A stretch of 64,000 nt of DNA. Origin: Falsiroseomonas sp041690465. Lineage in GTDB: Bacteria; Pseudomonadota; Alphaproteobacteria; Acetobacterales; Acetobacteraceae. Position numbers and translations under genes: made by a program. Of this stretch, positions 42,391 to 52,960 are shown piece after piece. Below the pieces are notes generated by a model. It was given only the letters and a program-made list of their open reading frames with translations, was not told where the DNA came from and made no database searches. Every line of letters begins with the position of its first letter. Within the stretch, counting starts at the first letter, position 1. The stretch is taken from contig NZ_JAWLHG010000023.1 in assembly GCF_041690465.1 (NCBI RefSeq), positions 1-64,000 on the forward strand, given 5' to 3'.

Positions 42391-42406
42391 GCCCTCGATC
42401 GAGGGC
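42391..42406. promoter_or_regulatory. 16-bp perfect palindrome in the groES leader
   Basis: GCCCTCGATCGAGGGC begins two bases after CIRCE and is perfectly self-complementary. In the groES leader RNA it could pair as a hairpin or as a dimer site, or bind a protein as DNA. Its role is unknown. Confidence 0.4.
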
Positions 42407-42466
42407 CCGGCCCGTGCGGACGGGTAAGCAGACCAGCCACGTTGCTGGCACCGCAGAGTTCCAGCC

Positions 42467-42784
42467 ATGACATTCCGTCCGCTGCACGACCGTGTCGTCG
42501 TGCGACGCATCGACGCCGAGCAGAAGAGCTCCGGCGGCATCATCATTCCAGATACCGCGCAGGAAAAGCCGATGCAGGGCGAGGTCGTCGCAGCCGGGCC
42601 GGGGGCGCGCAATGACCGCGGCGACCTCGTCGCACTCGACGTGAAGCCGGGCGACCGCGTGCTCTTCGGCAAGTGGTCGGGCACCGAAGTCAAGGTCGGC
42701 GGCGAGGATCTGCTGGTCATGAAGGAATCGGACCTCATGGGCGTGCTCCTGGACGCCCCGGCGGTGGCGAAGAAGGCAGCCTGA
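42467..42784 (+). CDS. groES: Co-chaperonin GroES
   Basis: 105-residue GroES: MTFRPLHDRVVVRRIDAEQK at the start, then the mobile loop SSGGIIIPDTAQEKPMQGEV and the GDRVLFGKWSGTEV roof region. It caps the GroEL ring during protein folding. It lies 51 bases before groEL in the same operon, under CIRCE and a RpoH-like promoter. The C-terminus carries a short Ala/Lys extension. Confidence 0.97.
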   Translation: MTFRPLHDRVVVRRIDAEQKSSGGIIIPDTAQEKPMQGEVVAAGPGARNDRGDLVALDVKPGDRVLFGKWSGTEVKVGGEDLLVMKESDLMGVLLDAPAVAKKAA

Positions 42785-42835
42785 CGTGCCTTCCGGCCAC
42801 GCCGCCACACAGATCTGATCAGGAAACACATCCCC

Positions 42836-44458
<1,623 letters not shown>

Positions 44459-44591
44459 ACGGTTCGTCTCTGGCGGGCGGCGCGGTGTCGCTGCAAGCCG
44501 GAGGCGGTCTCGGCACCGGCGGCCGGCGGTAGCCCCCAAGGCCGGCGCCGCGTCGCTGCTGGTCTCTTCCAACCGAACTGGAGCGCAGCGC

Positions 44592-44735
44592 ATGACACGC
44601 AACGTCCTCTTTCTTGCGATCGGCGTGCTGGCGGTCGCCAGCGGCGCCTTCGGCTACTGGCTTTACGCTGAGCGTCAGAAGACCGGCATATCCATCACGA
44701 TCGGCGGCCAAGGCGTCGAGATCCGGGAGAGATGA
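44592..44735 (+). CDS. Small single-helix membrane protein
   Basis: 47-residue protein from ATG 44592: MTRNVLFLAIGVLAVASGAF forms one membrane helix, followed by YWLYAERQ and a short tail with GGQGVEI. Small proteins of this plan (helix, then K/R-rich turn, then an I-x-I-G-x-x-G-V-x-I strand) are common in alphaproteobacterial stress regions; function unknown. CTGGAG precedes the start. It may be co-transcribed with groESL (133-base gap). Confidence 0.6.
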   Translation: MTRNVLFLAIGVLAVASGAFGYWLYAERQKTGISITIGGQGVEIRER

Positions 44736-45264
44736 TGCGACAGGCTTCCCGGCACGGGCCATGAGCCAAGGCGCTCGCCCGTCTCCCGCGCGAGCCCGTC
44801 GATCGCCTTGCCGGCCCCATCCCCATCGGGGCATGCGCACTCAGAGCGTGAGCGGCGCTGCGCTTCCCGTCACGCTCGCCAACTCACCCCGGGGCGAGAC
44901 CGTACAGGCATTCCGGGAAACGCCCGTCGGCCTGCATGTCGGCGACACCGCCGCCAGCATCCTGGCGTCACCCGGGCGCTCGCCGCGGGTTCGATCGGTG
45001 ACGTTCTCGGAGCCGTGCGGCGCCGCGCCTCAGAGGTGACGCGCGCCTGAGTGTGGGAGCATGGGCGCAGTCGATGGGCTTCGGGACAACCGTTCGCCGG
45101 GCAACTGCGGCGGAACTCCATCGAGCGACCGAGATCGCCTTTCTGCAAGCGCTGTCGCCCTGTCGGCCGAAGCCGCTGCGGCGGTCGCGATCGCGCGCCA
45201 ACGGCGACGATAGCCGCGCCGCGCGCGGAGCCTCTCGAACAGCCTCAGCATGCGTTCACTTGCC
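44736..45264. other. 529-base gap, no gene supported
   Basis: Open frames here are short, Arg/Pro-rich and lack recognisable domains. One 73-codon minus-strand frame (45030-45251) follows the small membrane gene at 45265 closely but shows no family resemblance. No terminator with a T-tract was seen after the small gene at 44735. Confidence 0.4.
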
Positions 45265-45426
45265 TCAGCCCGGCAGGAGGGCCGGATCGCCCCAGCCCGG
45301 CCCGAACCCGCTGGTGCTCGCGATCACCGCCATCATCAGCAGCAGTGCCAGAGCACAGCAGGTCAGCGTCAGGCGGAAGCGGGGATGCGAAGCATGGGCC
45401 GTAAATCGGTTCGCCGGCGCTGGCAT
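45265..45426 (-). CDS. Small membrane protein, unknown
   Basis: 53-residue reading from ATG 45426, with GGAG about eight bases upstream: a short polar N-terminus (MPAPANRFTAHASHPRF), a hydrophobic helix (LTLTCCALALLLMMAVIAS) and a Gly/Pro tail. A longer frame begins at 45501 but adds Arg-rich sequence. No family recognised. It is next downstream of the small gene at 45523. Confidence 0.4.
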   Translation of the reverse strand: MPAPANRFTAHASHPRFRLTLTCCALALLLMMAVIASTSGFGPGWGDPALLPG

Positions 45427-45522
45427 GGGAGAAGCTCCGGCGAGGACGATGGGGGACGCGACCCTCGCGAGCTTGCGCCTGCGGTGCCCGGGATGGTGCA
45501 AGGCACGCTTCCGAATGGCGCG

Positions 45523-45804
45523 TCACGTGCGCCAGGTCGCGGGAGGGTCGCGGGCGTCGATCGCCTGCGCTTCGGCGAGCTCGCCCGCGTCCACGAAGTG
45601 CGCCGACAGGAACGCGGCGGCCTGCGGGGCCTGGAGCATGATCATCGTCGAAACGCGGCGATAGGCAGGGAAGGACAGGCCTTCGAGCAGTTCCTCCTCC
45701 GTCTCGACGTCATAGACCCCGGCGGGCTGAGGACGATCGATGCCCTTCACGAGGAAGGGGCGCCTGAAGACGATCGTGGTGCGCTGGTTGCGTGTCAGCA
45801 TCAT
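45523..45804 (-). CDS. Conserved small hypothetical protein downstream of the sigma factor
   Basis: 93 residues: MMLTRNQRTTIVFRRPFLVK, then PAGVYDVETEEELLEGLSFP and AYRRVSTMIML. This arrangement resembles a short protein seen in many alphaproteobacteria that has no assigned function. Two ATG codons (45804, 45801) are possible; the first overlaps the sigma-factor stop, so translation is coupled. The charged beta-rich core suggests a small soluble protein. Confidence 0.65.
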   Translation of the reverse strand: MMLTRNQRTTIVFRRPFLVKGIDRPQPAGVYDVETEEELLEGLSFPAYRRVSTMIMLQAPQAAAFLSAHFVDAGELAEAQAIDARDPPATWRT

Positions 45805-46448
45805 GCATCTCCTGGCATCCTGGTGAGACCGACAAGCCGAGGATGCGGAATGCCGTGGCGCCGCCCTGCCGCCGAAGCGTCGTCGTCTGCGAAGAGGTGC
45901 GTCGGGGTGGCCGCGGTTTCCAACCCATGCTGCATCTGCGTGGCTGTCGCGGCCGGGGCTGTCGTGCCGGCAAGCCAGAGCTGCAGTTGCTGACGTGCAC
46001 GGAACACGCGGCTCTTCGCGGTGCCGGTAGCGCAGCCCGTCGCCTCTGCTGCCTGCTCGTAGGACATCCCGTGCAGGACCACCAGAAAGAGCGTCTCGCG
46101 CTGGAGCGGGGGAAGCCGCCCGAGGGCGACATGCAGCTCCTTCAGCACAAGGCTGTCCTCGTGCGCCGCCGGCACGGCAAGTGCGGCTTCAGGAACATCG
46201 TCCATGTCGGTGTAGGGCCGACGCTTGCGCGTGTCGCTGATGAAGCGATTGCGCAGGATGCGGTGCATCCAGGCAGGGAAGTTGGTCCCTCGCGTGAAGC
46301 TGCCGCGCGCGGCCAGCGCGTTCGCCACGGCGGTCTGCACCAGATCGTCCGCGGCGGCGCCATTACGGGTCAAGGCGAGGGCCTGGATCCGGAGCCGGGG
46401 AAGCAGTGCTATTAATTCCGCATTGAAGTTATCTTCGATCTTCTTCAT
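45801..46448 (-). CDS. ECF-type RNA polymerase sigma factor
   Basis: 215-residue sigma-70 family protein. Region 2 spans LIALLPRLRIQALALTRNGA ... ADDLVQTAV ... FPAWMHRILRNRFISDTRKR (residues about 12-78). Region 4 spans LGRLPPLQRETLFLVVLHGM-SYEQAAEATGCATGTAKSRVFRARQQL (about 110-160). The 'D-D-L-V-Q' and 'N-F-x-A-W' features resemble EcfG-type general-stress sigma factors. The tail after 165 is an unusual 50-residue Ala/Thr/His-rich extension. No anti-sigma gene (NepR or zinc-binding) is next to it; an HWE kinase lies upstream on the same strand. Confidence 0.88.
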   Translation of the reverse strand: MKKIEDNFNAELIALLPRLRIQALALTRNGAAADDLVQTAVANALAARGSFTRGTNFPAWMHRILRNRFISDTRKRRPYTDMDDVPEAALAVPAAHEDSLVLKELHVALGRLPPLQRETLFLVVLHGMSYEQAAEATGCATGTAKSRVFRARQQLQLWLAGTTAPAATATQMQHGLETAATPTHLFADDDASAAGRRHGIPHPRLVGLTRMPGDA

Positions 46449-46756
46449 AAATAATCATATACAATACTTTCGCCTTTTACGGGCGCCTGATTGGCGCCGA
46501 CGCCTGCACGGTTCCGAGAGGCGCCCGGCGGCGTCCTGTTTTCTTCATGCTGCGTAAATTGCGCTTTGTGGACGATCTCGGGATTTGGACAGGGGGCCGC
46601 AGTGCGGAAGCAGTGGAAGCATACCAGGTGTGGGAACGAGTGCCCGGGATGTGACAGGTGGCGGCACCCATGCCCGTTCATCGAATCGGCCCTTACTGCT
46701 CAAGCACGCCCGCTTCTCGCTGCCGCGACCCGCACACAACAAGATGCGTTGCTGGT
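46449..46756 (-). promoter_or_regulatory. 308-base gap upstream of the sigma-factor gene
   Basis: No gene is supported here. The 40 bases just before the sigma-factor start are strikingly AT-rich on this background (TATTGTATATGATTATTTATG on the minus strand), a probable promoter and leader. A GGAACC word (46515-46510, minus strand) resembles an ECF -35 box but has no matching -10 at the right distance. The kinase gene ends at 46757. Confidence 0.4.
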
Positions 46757-47761
46757 TCACGCTCCAAGCCGGGCTCTGCTCATGCGCAGCGTCACCGTCA
46801 CCCCCTCGCGTGGCCAGGCAAATGCAATGGAGCCGCCGAGCTGGCTGGTGATGCTCCTGTTCACCAGCCTGCTCCCGAAGCCGGCCTGCCCCTCCGCAAC
46901 AGCGACAGGCGGACCGCCCTTCTCCGTCCAGACGATGACCACCTCGGCGTCGTCGGCAGTGCAGGAGACGTCCAGCGTACCGCTCGCATTCGAAAGTGCG
47001 CCGTATTTGAGCGAGTTGGTTGCCAGCTCATGGACCACCAGAGCCAGCGTTGTGACCGAGCCCTCGCCGACGAGCACAGCGGGCACGGCGATTCGGATAC
47101 GGTCCCCGATCGCGCCCTTGTCGTCATAGGCGTCCAGCAGCACACCAAGCAGGGCGCCGAGTTCGATGGCCTTTCGCTGCTTGCTGAGCGCCGGGCGGAC
47201 AAGTTCGTGGGCCTGCCCGAGCGCAGTCAGCCTGCTGACCAGATCGGAAGCCATTTCGGTCGTTGTCGTCGCCGAGCGTGCGACGATGCGGGTAAGCGCA
47301 CAGGCAATGGCAAACAGGTTCTTGACCCGGTGACTCATCTCGCCCGCGAGCATCTCGCGCGCCTCCTCGGCCAGCTTGCGCTCGCTCACATCGATGAAGA
47401 TCCCGAACATGGTGCGGCCGACAATGCCCTGGTCCTCACCTCGGCCGCGGGCCGATACCCAACGGACCTCACCATCGTGCAGGATACGGAAGTCGAGTTC
47501 GTATGCGCCCATGATTTCGCGTGTTGCCGTGAACGCGGCCCTCACCCGGTCGAGGTCCTCCGGATGGATGCGGGCGGACAGATCTTCGAACGTACCCAGC
47601 CCGTTGTTCGCGGGCACACCCCACATGCGATGCGCACGCTCGTCCAGAGCGATCTCGTCCGTATCGACGTTCCATGACCACAGGGCGATTCCTGCCGCAT
47701 CGGCGGCGATGCGCAAACGGGCCGCGTCCCACACGGGCGGACTGGTGCTTTGCCGACGCAT
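46757..47761 (-). CDS. PAS-domain HWE-family sensor histidine kinase
   Basis: 334-residue soluble kinase. The N-terminal PAS/PAC domain spans about 11-130 (AADAAGIALWSWNVDTDEIA ... RTMFGIFIDVSERKLAEEA). The HWE/HisKA_2 phosphoacceptor is EMSHRVKNLFAIACALTRIV with His 144. The ATP domain has VVHELATNSLKYGALS (N-box), VIVWTEKGGPPV (the W-x-E of HWE) and GFGSRLV. HWE kinases usually feed PhyR-type response regulators of the general stress response. It has no membrane segment, so it senses an internal signal. Confidence 0.92.
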   Translation of the reverse strand: MRRQSTSPPVWDAARLRIAADAAGIALWSWNVDTDEIALDERAHRMWGVPANNGLGTFEDLSARIHPEDLDRVRAAFTATREIMGAYELDFRILHDGEVRWVSARGRGEDQGIVGRTMFGIFIDVSERKLAEEAREMLAGEMSHRVKNLFAIACALTRIVARSATTTTEMASDLVSRLTALGQAHELVRPALSKQRKAIELGALLGVLLDAYDDKGAIGDRIRIAVPAVLVGEGSVTTLALVVHELATNSLKYGALSNASGTLDVSCTADDAEVVIVWTEKGGPPVAVAEGQAGFGSRLVNRSITSQLGGSIAFAWPREGVTVTLRMSRARLGA

Positions 47762-48321
47762 CGTTGTCGCTCCTAAGCCGTGAGCGCTGAGTGATGGAGC
47801 CAGTGGCTGCCGTGATCCGGACGCGTGCCGCCATCCGCATCATGCGCTGGGCACCGCACGCGGGCTCCCTCTGAGCAACGATCTGCCCTTGGACGTTGAT
47901 GCCGAGCGCCGCAGGTGGAAGACAAGCCGGCTTCTCCGAGCTTTCGCACAGCCGGGAAGGCCAGCGCCTGCGCCAGTACGTGCATCCCACACTCAGGCAG
48001 TCGCCCCGCCGCGCGGCCAGCCGATCGCTTGATGCAGGGCACCCTACGGCACTCAGGTGCCGATGGCATCGATACAGCATCCACCCCGCGGCGCGGGAAC
48101 TTTCTTGGGGAGCGGGGATCCGTCCCTGCTCGTTCCGTCGGCGGCGCGCAGTCGCATCACGTGAACGTCAACCCGCACGAAGCGCATGGCGCATTACCTC
48201 ATGGAAACGGAACCAATGCGGCGCCGGTTCAAAGGATGTGCCCTGCGGCAATCCTTTGGTGCTAATACGGCGTCTCGCCGGTGCGCTCTCTGCTTCCCCC
48301 CACGCTCCGAAGGACCATCGC
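47762..48321. other. 560-base gap between the two HWE kinase genes
   Basis: The gap lies between divergent starts (minus at 47761, plus at 48322) and must hold both promoters. I see no convincing coding region. A GAACC...GGTTC inverted word near 48210-48230 and GGAAC/GTTCC words near 48096 and 48132 are present but do not fit a known promoter spacing. Confidence 0.4.
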
Positions 48322-51300
48322 ATGGAAATGCGCGCTCCGCGCTTCCCCATCGTCGGCATCGGCGCCTCCGCCGGCGGCGTGGAGGCGCTTCAGGCGCTGT
48401 TCCGGGCGATGCCGGAGCCGCCGCCCGCGGTGGCGCTGGTCATCATCACCCACCTCGGCCCCGATCATGAAAGCGCGCTGCCCTCCATCCTGCGCGACTG
48501 CACCACCATGCCGGTGCATCCTGCCCGCGACGGCGAGGCGGTGATGCCGGGCCATGCCTATGTGCTGCCGCGCAACGCCATCATCACCATCGCTGCCGGC
48601 CGGCTCACGCTGCGCGACCAGCCGCCCGATCTCCCGCGGGAGCGGCATCCGATCGACGTTTTCCTCGCCTCCCTCGCTGTGGACCAGCAGGAATGGGCGG
48701 CGGGCATCGTGCTGTCGGGCACCGGCAGCGACGGCACGCTCGGCCTCAAGGCCGTCCGGGAAGCCGGCGGCCTGACCATCGCGCAGGGCGCCCACGAGAC
48801 CGCCCCGCCGCGCTATGCCGAGATGCCCGCGAGCGCCGTCGCAGGCGGCGCCGTCGAGTTGAGCATCGCGGCGGAGGAGATGCCGGCCAGGCTCGGCGAG
48901 TTCGCCGCGCTGCTCCGCCAATCCGGCACGCCGAAGGAGCAGGCGGGTCTGCCGGAAGACGAGGCCGCCAGCGCCGCCGCCCATGCCGAGATCGCCGCCA
49001 TCCTGCAGGCCGCCGTCGGACATGATTTCTCCGGCTACAAGGACCGCACCTTCTTCCGCCGCGTGCAGCGCAGGATCCAGGTGCTGCGGCTGCCCGACCT
49101 CGCCGCCTATGTCGCGCTGCTGCGTGCGGAGCCGGAGGAGGCACGCAAGCTGTTCAGCGACCTGCTGATCGGCGTGACCGGGTTCTTCCGTGACCCCGAC
49201 GCCTTCGAAAGCCTGGCGGAGCGCGTCATCCCTGCCCTGTTCCGCGACCGCGGCCCGGACGATGTCGTGCGCGTCTGGGTGCCCGGCTGCGCCACCGGCG
49301 AGGAAGCCTATTCGCTCGCGATGCTGCTGCGCGAATGGATGGGGGCGCATCCGGGCGGTCCGCGTGTGCAGATCTTCGCCACCGACATCGACGAGGCGGC
49401 CCTCGCCGTGGCACGCCGCGGCCACTACCCGGCGCCGCTCCTGGTCGATGTCTCGCCGCAGCGGCTCGCACGCTTCTTCACGCCGGGCGTGGCGAGCTAC
49501 GATGTCTCGAAGGAACTGCGCGACATCTGCGTCTTCTCGCCGCACAGCATCATCGGCGATCCGCCGTTCTCCCGGATCGATCTGGTGTCCTGCCGCAACC
49601 TGCTGATCTATCTCGGCGGTGGGCTGCAGGAGCAGGTGATCCCGATGTTCCACTATGCGCTGCGGCCGGGCGGCTTCCTGTTCCTCGGCATCTCCGAGAC
49701 CGTCGCGCGCCATATCGAGTTGTTCGCGCCGGAGGACAAGGCGCATCGCATCTACCGGCGTCGCGACGACGTCAGCCCCACGGTCCGCGTGCCGATGACG
49801 GTGCGTGGCCTCGCAATCAGCGGGCCGCAAGCCCGGATGTCGCACCACAACAGCCAAGGTCGCGCCGCAGGGCTGCGACAGATAGTCGAGGCTGCGATCT
49901 TCGAGCACTTCGTCTCGCCGCACCTGGTGGTGAACGGCGAAGGCAGTGTGGTCTACCAGTCCGCGCATCTGGGCAAATACCTCGAACCGGCGACCGGGGT
50001 GCCGAGCCGGCACCTTCTCGCGATGGCCCGGTTCGGCCTCCGGCTCGACCTGCGCGCCGCGCTGCGCAAGGCGGCGGAGACGCGCAGCCGGGTGGTGTAC
50101 CCGCATGTCGAGATCGAGGTCGAGGATCGCCGGCAGGCGATCTCGCTGACGGTCGAGCCGCTGCCTGCGCGCGACGGCGGCGAGCGGTTGTTCCTGGTGC
50201 TGTTCTCGGACCTCGGGCCACCCTCGCCGCGACCAGAAGTGCCTGCCGAGGCCGCCGAAGCGTCAGGTGACGACGCCTCCGGCTGGGCCGAGCGGGAGCT
50301 TCGCGACACGCGCGAAAGGCTGCAATCCGTCACCGAGGAATACGACGCGGCGACCGAGGAACTCACCTCCGCCAACGAGGAGATGGTCTCGGTCAACGAG
50401 GAGCTGCAATCCACCAACGAGGAGCTCGAAACCTCGAAGGAAGAACTGCAATCCGTGAACGAGGAGTTGCGGGCGACCAACCTCGAACTGACCGGAAAGA
50501 TCGAGGAACTCGACCGCGCCAATGCGGATCTGCGCAACCTGTTCGACAGCACGCAGATCGCCACGCTCTTCCTCGACCGCCACCTGGTGATCCGCAGCTT
50601 CACGCCGGCGGTGACGACCATCTTCAACCTGGTGCCAGGCGACCGCGGCAGGCCGGTGTTGGACTTCGTGAGCCATCTCGACCAGGTCAATTTGCGGGTC
50701 GAGACGCGCCGTGTGCTGGAGCAGCGCGAGCCGGTGGAGCGGCGCGTCACCGCCCGCGACGGCAAGATCCACTACCTCATGCGGATGCTTCCCTACCGGA
50801 CCACGGACGGCCAGGTGGACGGCATCGTCCTGACCTTCTTCGACATCACCAAGGTGGTCGAGGGCGAGGTGCTCGGCACGCTGGTGGATGAGTTGAACCA
50901 CCGGGTGCGCAATATGCTCCAGGTGGTGCAGGCGGTGGTGACTAGCACGCTGCGGCGGGCGACCTCGCTTGCCGAGTTCTCCGAATCCTTCTCTGGCCGG
51001 ATCAAGGCGCTGGCGCGTGCGCATGAGTTGCTGGCGCAGCAGGGCTGGAGCGCGGTGGAGCTAAGGATGGTCATCGCCAAGGAGGTCGAGCCCTACGCCG
51101 ACCACGCGCGCCGCATCCATCTGGCCGGCAAGCCGGTGCGGCTGAAGCCCAAGGCCGCGCTCGCGCTGGGCATGGTGCTGCACGAGATGGCGACCAACGC
51201 CGCAAAGCACGGCGCCTTGTCGAACGCGAAGGGCCGCATCGCGGTCAGTTGGACCGTCGAGGGACAGGAGCCGAAGACTCAGGTAGTGCTGCGCTGGGTG

Positions 51301-51507
51301 GAGAAGGGCGGGCCGCTTGCGCAGGAGGCAGTGGCGCCCGAGCGCCGCGGCTTCGGCTCGGAACTGATCGAGCGGCTGCTGCGGCATGACCTCGGCGGCA
51401 CGATCGATGTGGTCACCACCGGGGCGGGCCGTGTGGCGACCCTGCGGTTGCCGCTCGGCCGGTCCGATGGTGCGTCGCTCAGCGCGCTGAGCGACGCACC
51501 GGGATAG
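48322..51507 (+). CDS. CheB-CheR-PAS-HWE hybrid sensor kinase
   Basis: 1061-residue multidomain signalling protein. (1) CheB methylesterase domain, about 8-190, with the catalytic triad in place (Ser 16 in GIGASAGG, His 44 in THLGPDHES, Asp 137 in GTGSDG) but no receiver domain. (2) CheR methyltransferase, about 225-485, with SAM motif PGCATGEEAYS near 320. (3) A long Glu/Asn-rich coiled coil, about 655-740, of repeating E-E-L-x-S-x-N-E-E. (4) A PAS domain, about 740-850. (5) An HWE kinase, His 860 in DELNHRVRNM, with VLHEMATNAAKHGALS and LRWVEKGGP. GAAGGA precedes ATG 48322. Confidence 0.93.
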   Translation: MEMRAPRFPIVGIGASAGGVEALQALFRAMPEPPPAVALVIITHLGPDHESALPSILRDCTTMPVHPARDGEAVMPGHAYVLPRNAIITIAAGRLTLRDQPPDLPRERHPIDVFLASLAVDQQEWAAGIVLSGTGSDGTLGLKAVREAGGLTIAQGAHETAPPRYAEMPASAVAGGAVELSIAAEEMPARLGEFAALLRQSGTPKEQAGLPEDEAASAAAHAEIAAILQAAVGHDFSGYKDRTFFRRVQRRIQVLRLPDLAAYVALLRAEPEEARKLFSDLLIGVTGFFRDPDAFESLAERVIPALFRDRGPDDVVRVWVPGCATGEEAYSLAMLLREWMGAHPGGPRVQIFATDIDEAALAVARRGHYPAPLLVDVSPQRLARFFTPGVASYDVSKELRDICVFSPHSIIGDPPFSRIDLVSCRNLLIYLGGGLQEQVIPMFHYALRPGGFLFLGISETVARHIELFAPEDKAHRIYRRRDDVSPTVRVPMTVRGLAISGPQARMSHHNSQGRAAGLRQIVEAAIFEHFVSPHLVVNGEGSVVYQSAHLGKYLEPATGVPSRHLLAMARFGLRLDLRAALRKAAETRSRVVYPHVEIEVEDRRQAISLTVEPLPARDGGERLFLVLFSDLGPPSPRPEVPAEAAEASGDDASGWAERELRDTRERLQSVTEEYDAATEELTSANEEMVSVNEELQSTNEELETSKEELQSVNEELRATNLELTGKIEELDRANADLRNLFDSTQIATLFLDRHLVIRSFTPAVTTIFNLVPGDRGRPVLDFVSHLDQVNLRVETRRVLEQREPVERRVTARDGKIHYLMRMLPYRTTDGQVDGIVLTFFDITKVVEGEVLGTLVDELNHRVRNMLQVVQAVVTSTLRRATSLAEFSESFSGRIKALARAHELLAQQGWSAVELRMVIAKEVEPYADHARRIHLAGKPVRLKPKAALALGMVLHEMATNAAKHGALSNAKGRIAVSWTVEGQEPKTQVVLRWVEKGGPLAQEAVAPERRGFGSELIERLLRHDLGGTIDVVTTGAGRVATLRLPLGRSDGASLSALSDAPG

Positions 51508-51568
51508 AGAGCGGCCCCGCCTGAATTGTCCCGTCCGCAGACATGATTTCGTTTGTCGTAACTGCACC

Positions 51569-52888
51569 TCACGCCACCAGCACCGCCCGAACATCGTTGA
51601 CGTTGGTCAGCGTCGGACCCGTCACCAGCAGGTCGCCGAGCGCCTCGAACACCCCGTAGCTGTCATGCGCCGCCAGCATCGCGCGCGGATCGAGCCCGGC
51701 GGCGCGTGCCCGCGCCAGCGTGCCCGGCCCGCAGACCGCACCCGCCGCATCGGACTTGCCGTCGATGCCGTCGGTATCCGCGCACAGCGCCCAGATCCCC
51801 GGCGTTCCCTCCAGCGCAAGCGCCAGGCCCAGCAGGCATTCCGTGCTCCGCCCGCCGCGGCTCTTCGCGCCGGAGGCGGGGGGAGGCGTGTTGCCCGGTG
51901 GCAGCGTCACCGTCGTCTCGCCGCCCGAGAGGATCACGCAAGGCGCGCGCAGGGGATGGCCGTGCAGCGCGGCACTCCGCGCGATGCCGGCCAGCGCCTT
52001 GCCCAACTCCTTCGCCTCGCCCTCCAGCGCATCGCCCAGGATCAGCGGCGCGAGGCCCAGGCCGCGCGCAGTCGCCGCCATCGCCTCCAGCGCCATCAGC
52101 GGCGTGGCGATCATCCGCAACTCCGCGCCAGCCAGGCGCGGATCGCCGGGCTTGGGTGATTCCTCCGCCCCCGTGGCCAGGTGCCGCATTACGGCCTCGG
52201 GCAACGTCATGCGGTAATGCGCGACCAGCGCGCGCGCCTCGGCGAAGGTGGTGGCGTCGGCCACCGTCGGGCCGCTGGCGATCACCGCAGGGTCGTCGCC
52301 CGGCACGTCGGAGATCGCCAGCGTGAGCACGCGGGCCGGGTGCGCCGCGGCCGCCAGCCGCCCACCGGAGAAGGCGCTGAGATGCTTGCGGATGCAGTTC
52401 ATCTCGCCGATGGCCGCGCCGGAGCGCAGCAGTTCGCGGTTCACCGCGATCAGGTCCTCGAGCGACAGGCCGGGCGCCGGCAGCGTGGACAGCGCAGAGC
52501 CGCCGCCCGAGACCAGGAACAGCACCAGATCCCCCGCCGCCAGCCCGCGCACGGCCTCCAGCATTGCCCGCGCCGCCGCCGCGCCACTGGCGTCCGGCAC
52601 CGGGTGGCTGGCGAAGCGCACCGCGATGCGCCGCGCCGCTGGCGGTGCCGGCAGGTCGGCGCCATAGGTTGTCACCACCAGGCCGGTGAGCGGCACCTCC
52701 GGCCAGGCCTGCTCCACCGCAGCCGCCATCTTCGCCGCCGCCTTGCCGCAGCCCACCACCACCACCCGTCCGTCGCGGGGCGGGGCCGGCAGGTGGGGGC
52801 CGAGGCAGGTCAGCGGATCGGCGGCGGCCAGCGCCGCGTCGAACAGGCTTCGCAGCGCCGCCCGCGCCGTCACATCCGTCCAGGCCAT
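51569..52888 (-). CDS. Glycerate kinase (MOFRL/GckA type)
   Basis: 439-residue glycerate 2-kinase-type enzyme with the DUF4147 N-terminal domain (VVVVGCGKAAAKMAAAVEQ near 55, FLVSGGGSALSTLPAPGLSL near 140). The C-terminal MOFRL domain has CVILSGGETTVTLP, then GRSTECLLGLALAL and WALCADTDGIDG. It phosphorylates glycerate at the end of hydroxypyruvate or tartronate pathways. ATG 52888 has AGGAGG seven bases upstream. It is divergent from the DUF1244 gene. Confidence 0.93.
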   Translation of the reverse strand: MAWTDVTARAALRSLFDAALAAADPLTCLGPHLPAPPRDGRVVVVGCGKAAAKMAAAVEQAWPEVPLTGLVVTTYGADLPAPPAARRIAVRFASHPVPDASGAAAARAMLEAVRGLAAGDLVLFLVSGGGSALSTLPAPGLSLEDLIAVNRELLRSGAAIGEMNCIRKHLSAFSGGRLAAAAHPARVLTLAISDVPGDDPAVIASGPTVADATTFAEARALVAHYRMTLPEAVMRHLATGAEESPKPGDPRLAGAELRMIATPLMALEAMAATARGLGLAPLILGDALEGEAKELGKALAGIARSAALHGHPLRAPCVILSGGETTVTLPPGNTPPPASGAKSRGGRSTECLLGLALALEGTPGIWALCADTDGIDGKSDAAGAVCGPGTLARARAAGLDPRAMLAAHDSYGVFEALGDLLVTGPTLTNVNDVRAVLVA

Positions 52889-52960
52889 GTCGATCCTCCT
52901 GCGGCGACTATGGCGAAGCCCGGCTGGATGGGCCATCTAGCCTGGCCAGGAGGACCGAAA

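Noticed and set aside
45030..45251. 73-codon minus-strand frame downstream of the small membrane gene
   Set aside because: Basic low-complexity composition, no family resemblance and a poorly placed ribosome site; not enough support for a gene.
46505..48140. EcfG-type promoters (GGAAC-N16-17-CGTT) upstream of the sigma factor and the HWE kinase genes
   Set aside because: GGAAC words occur (46515-46511 on the minus strand; 48096-48100 and 48209-48213 on the plus strand) but none has a CGTT at the required spacing.
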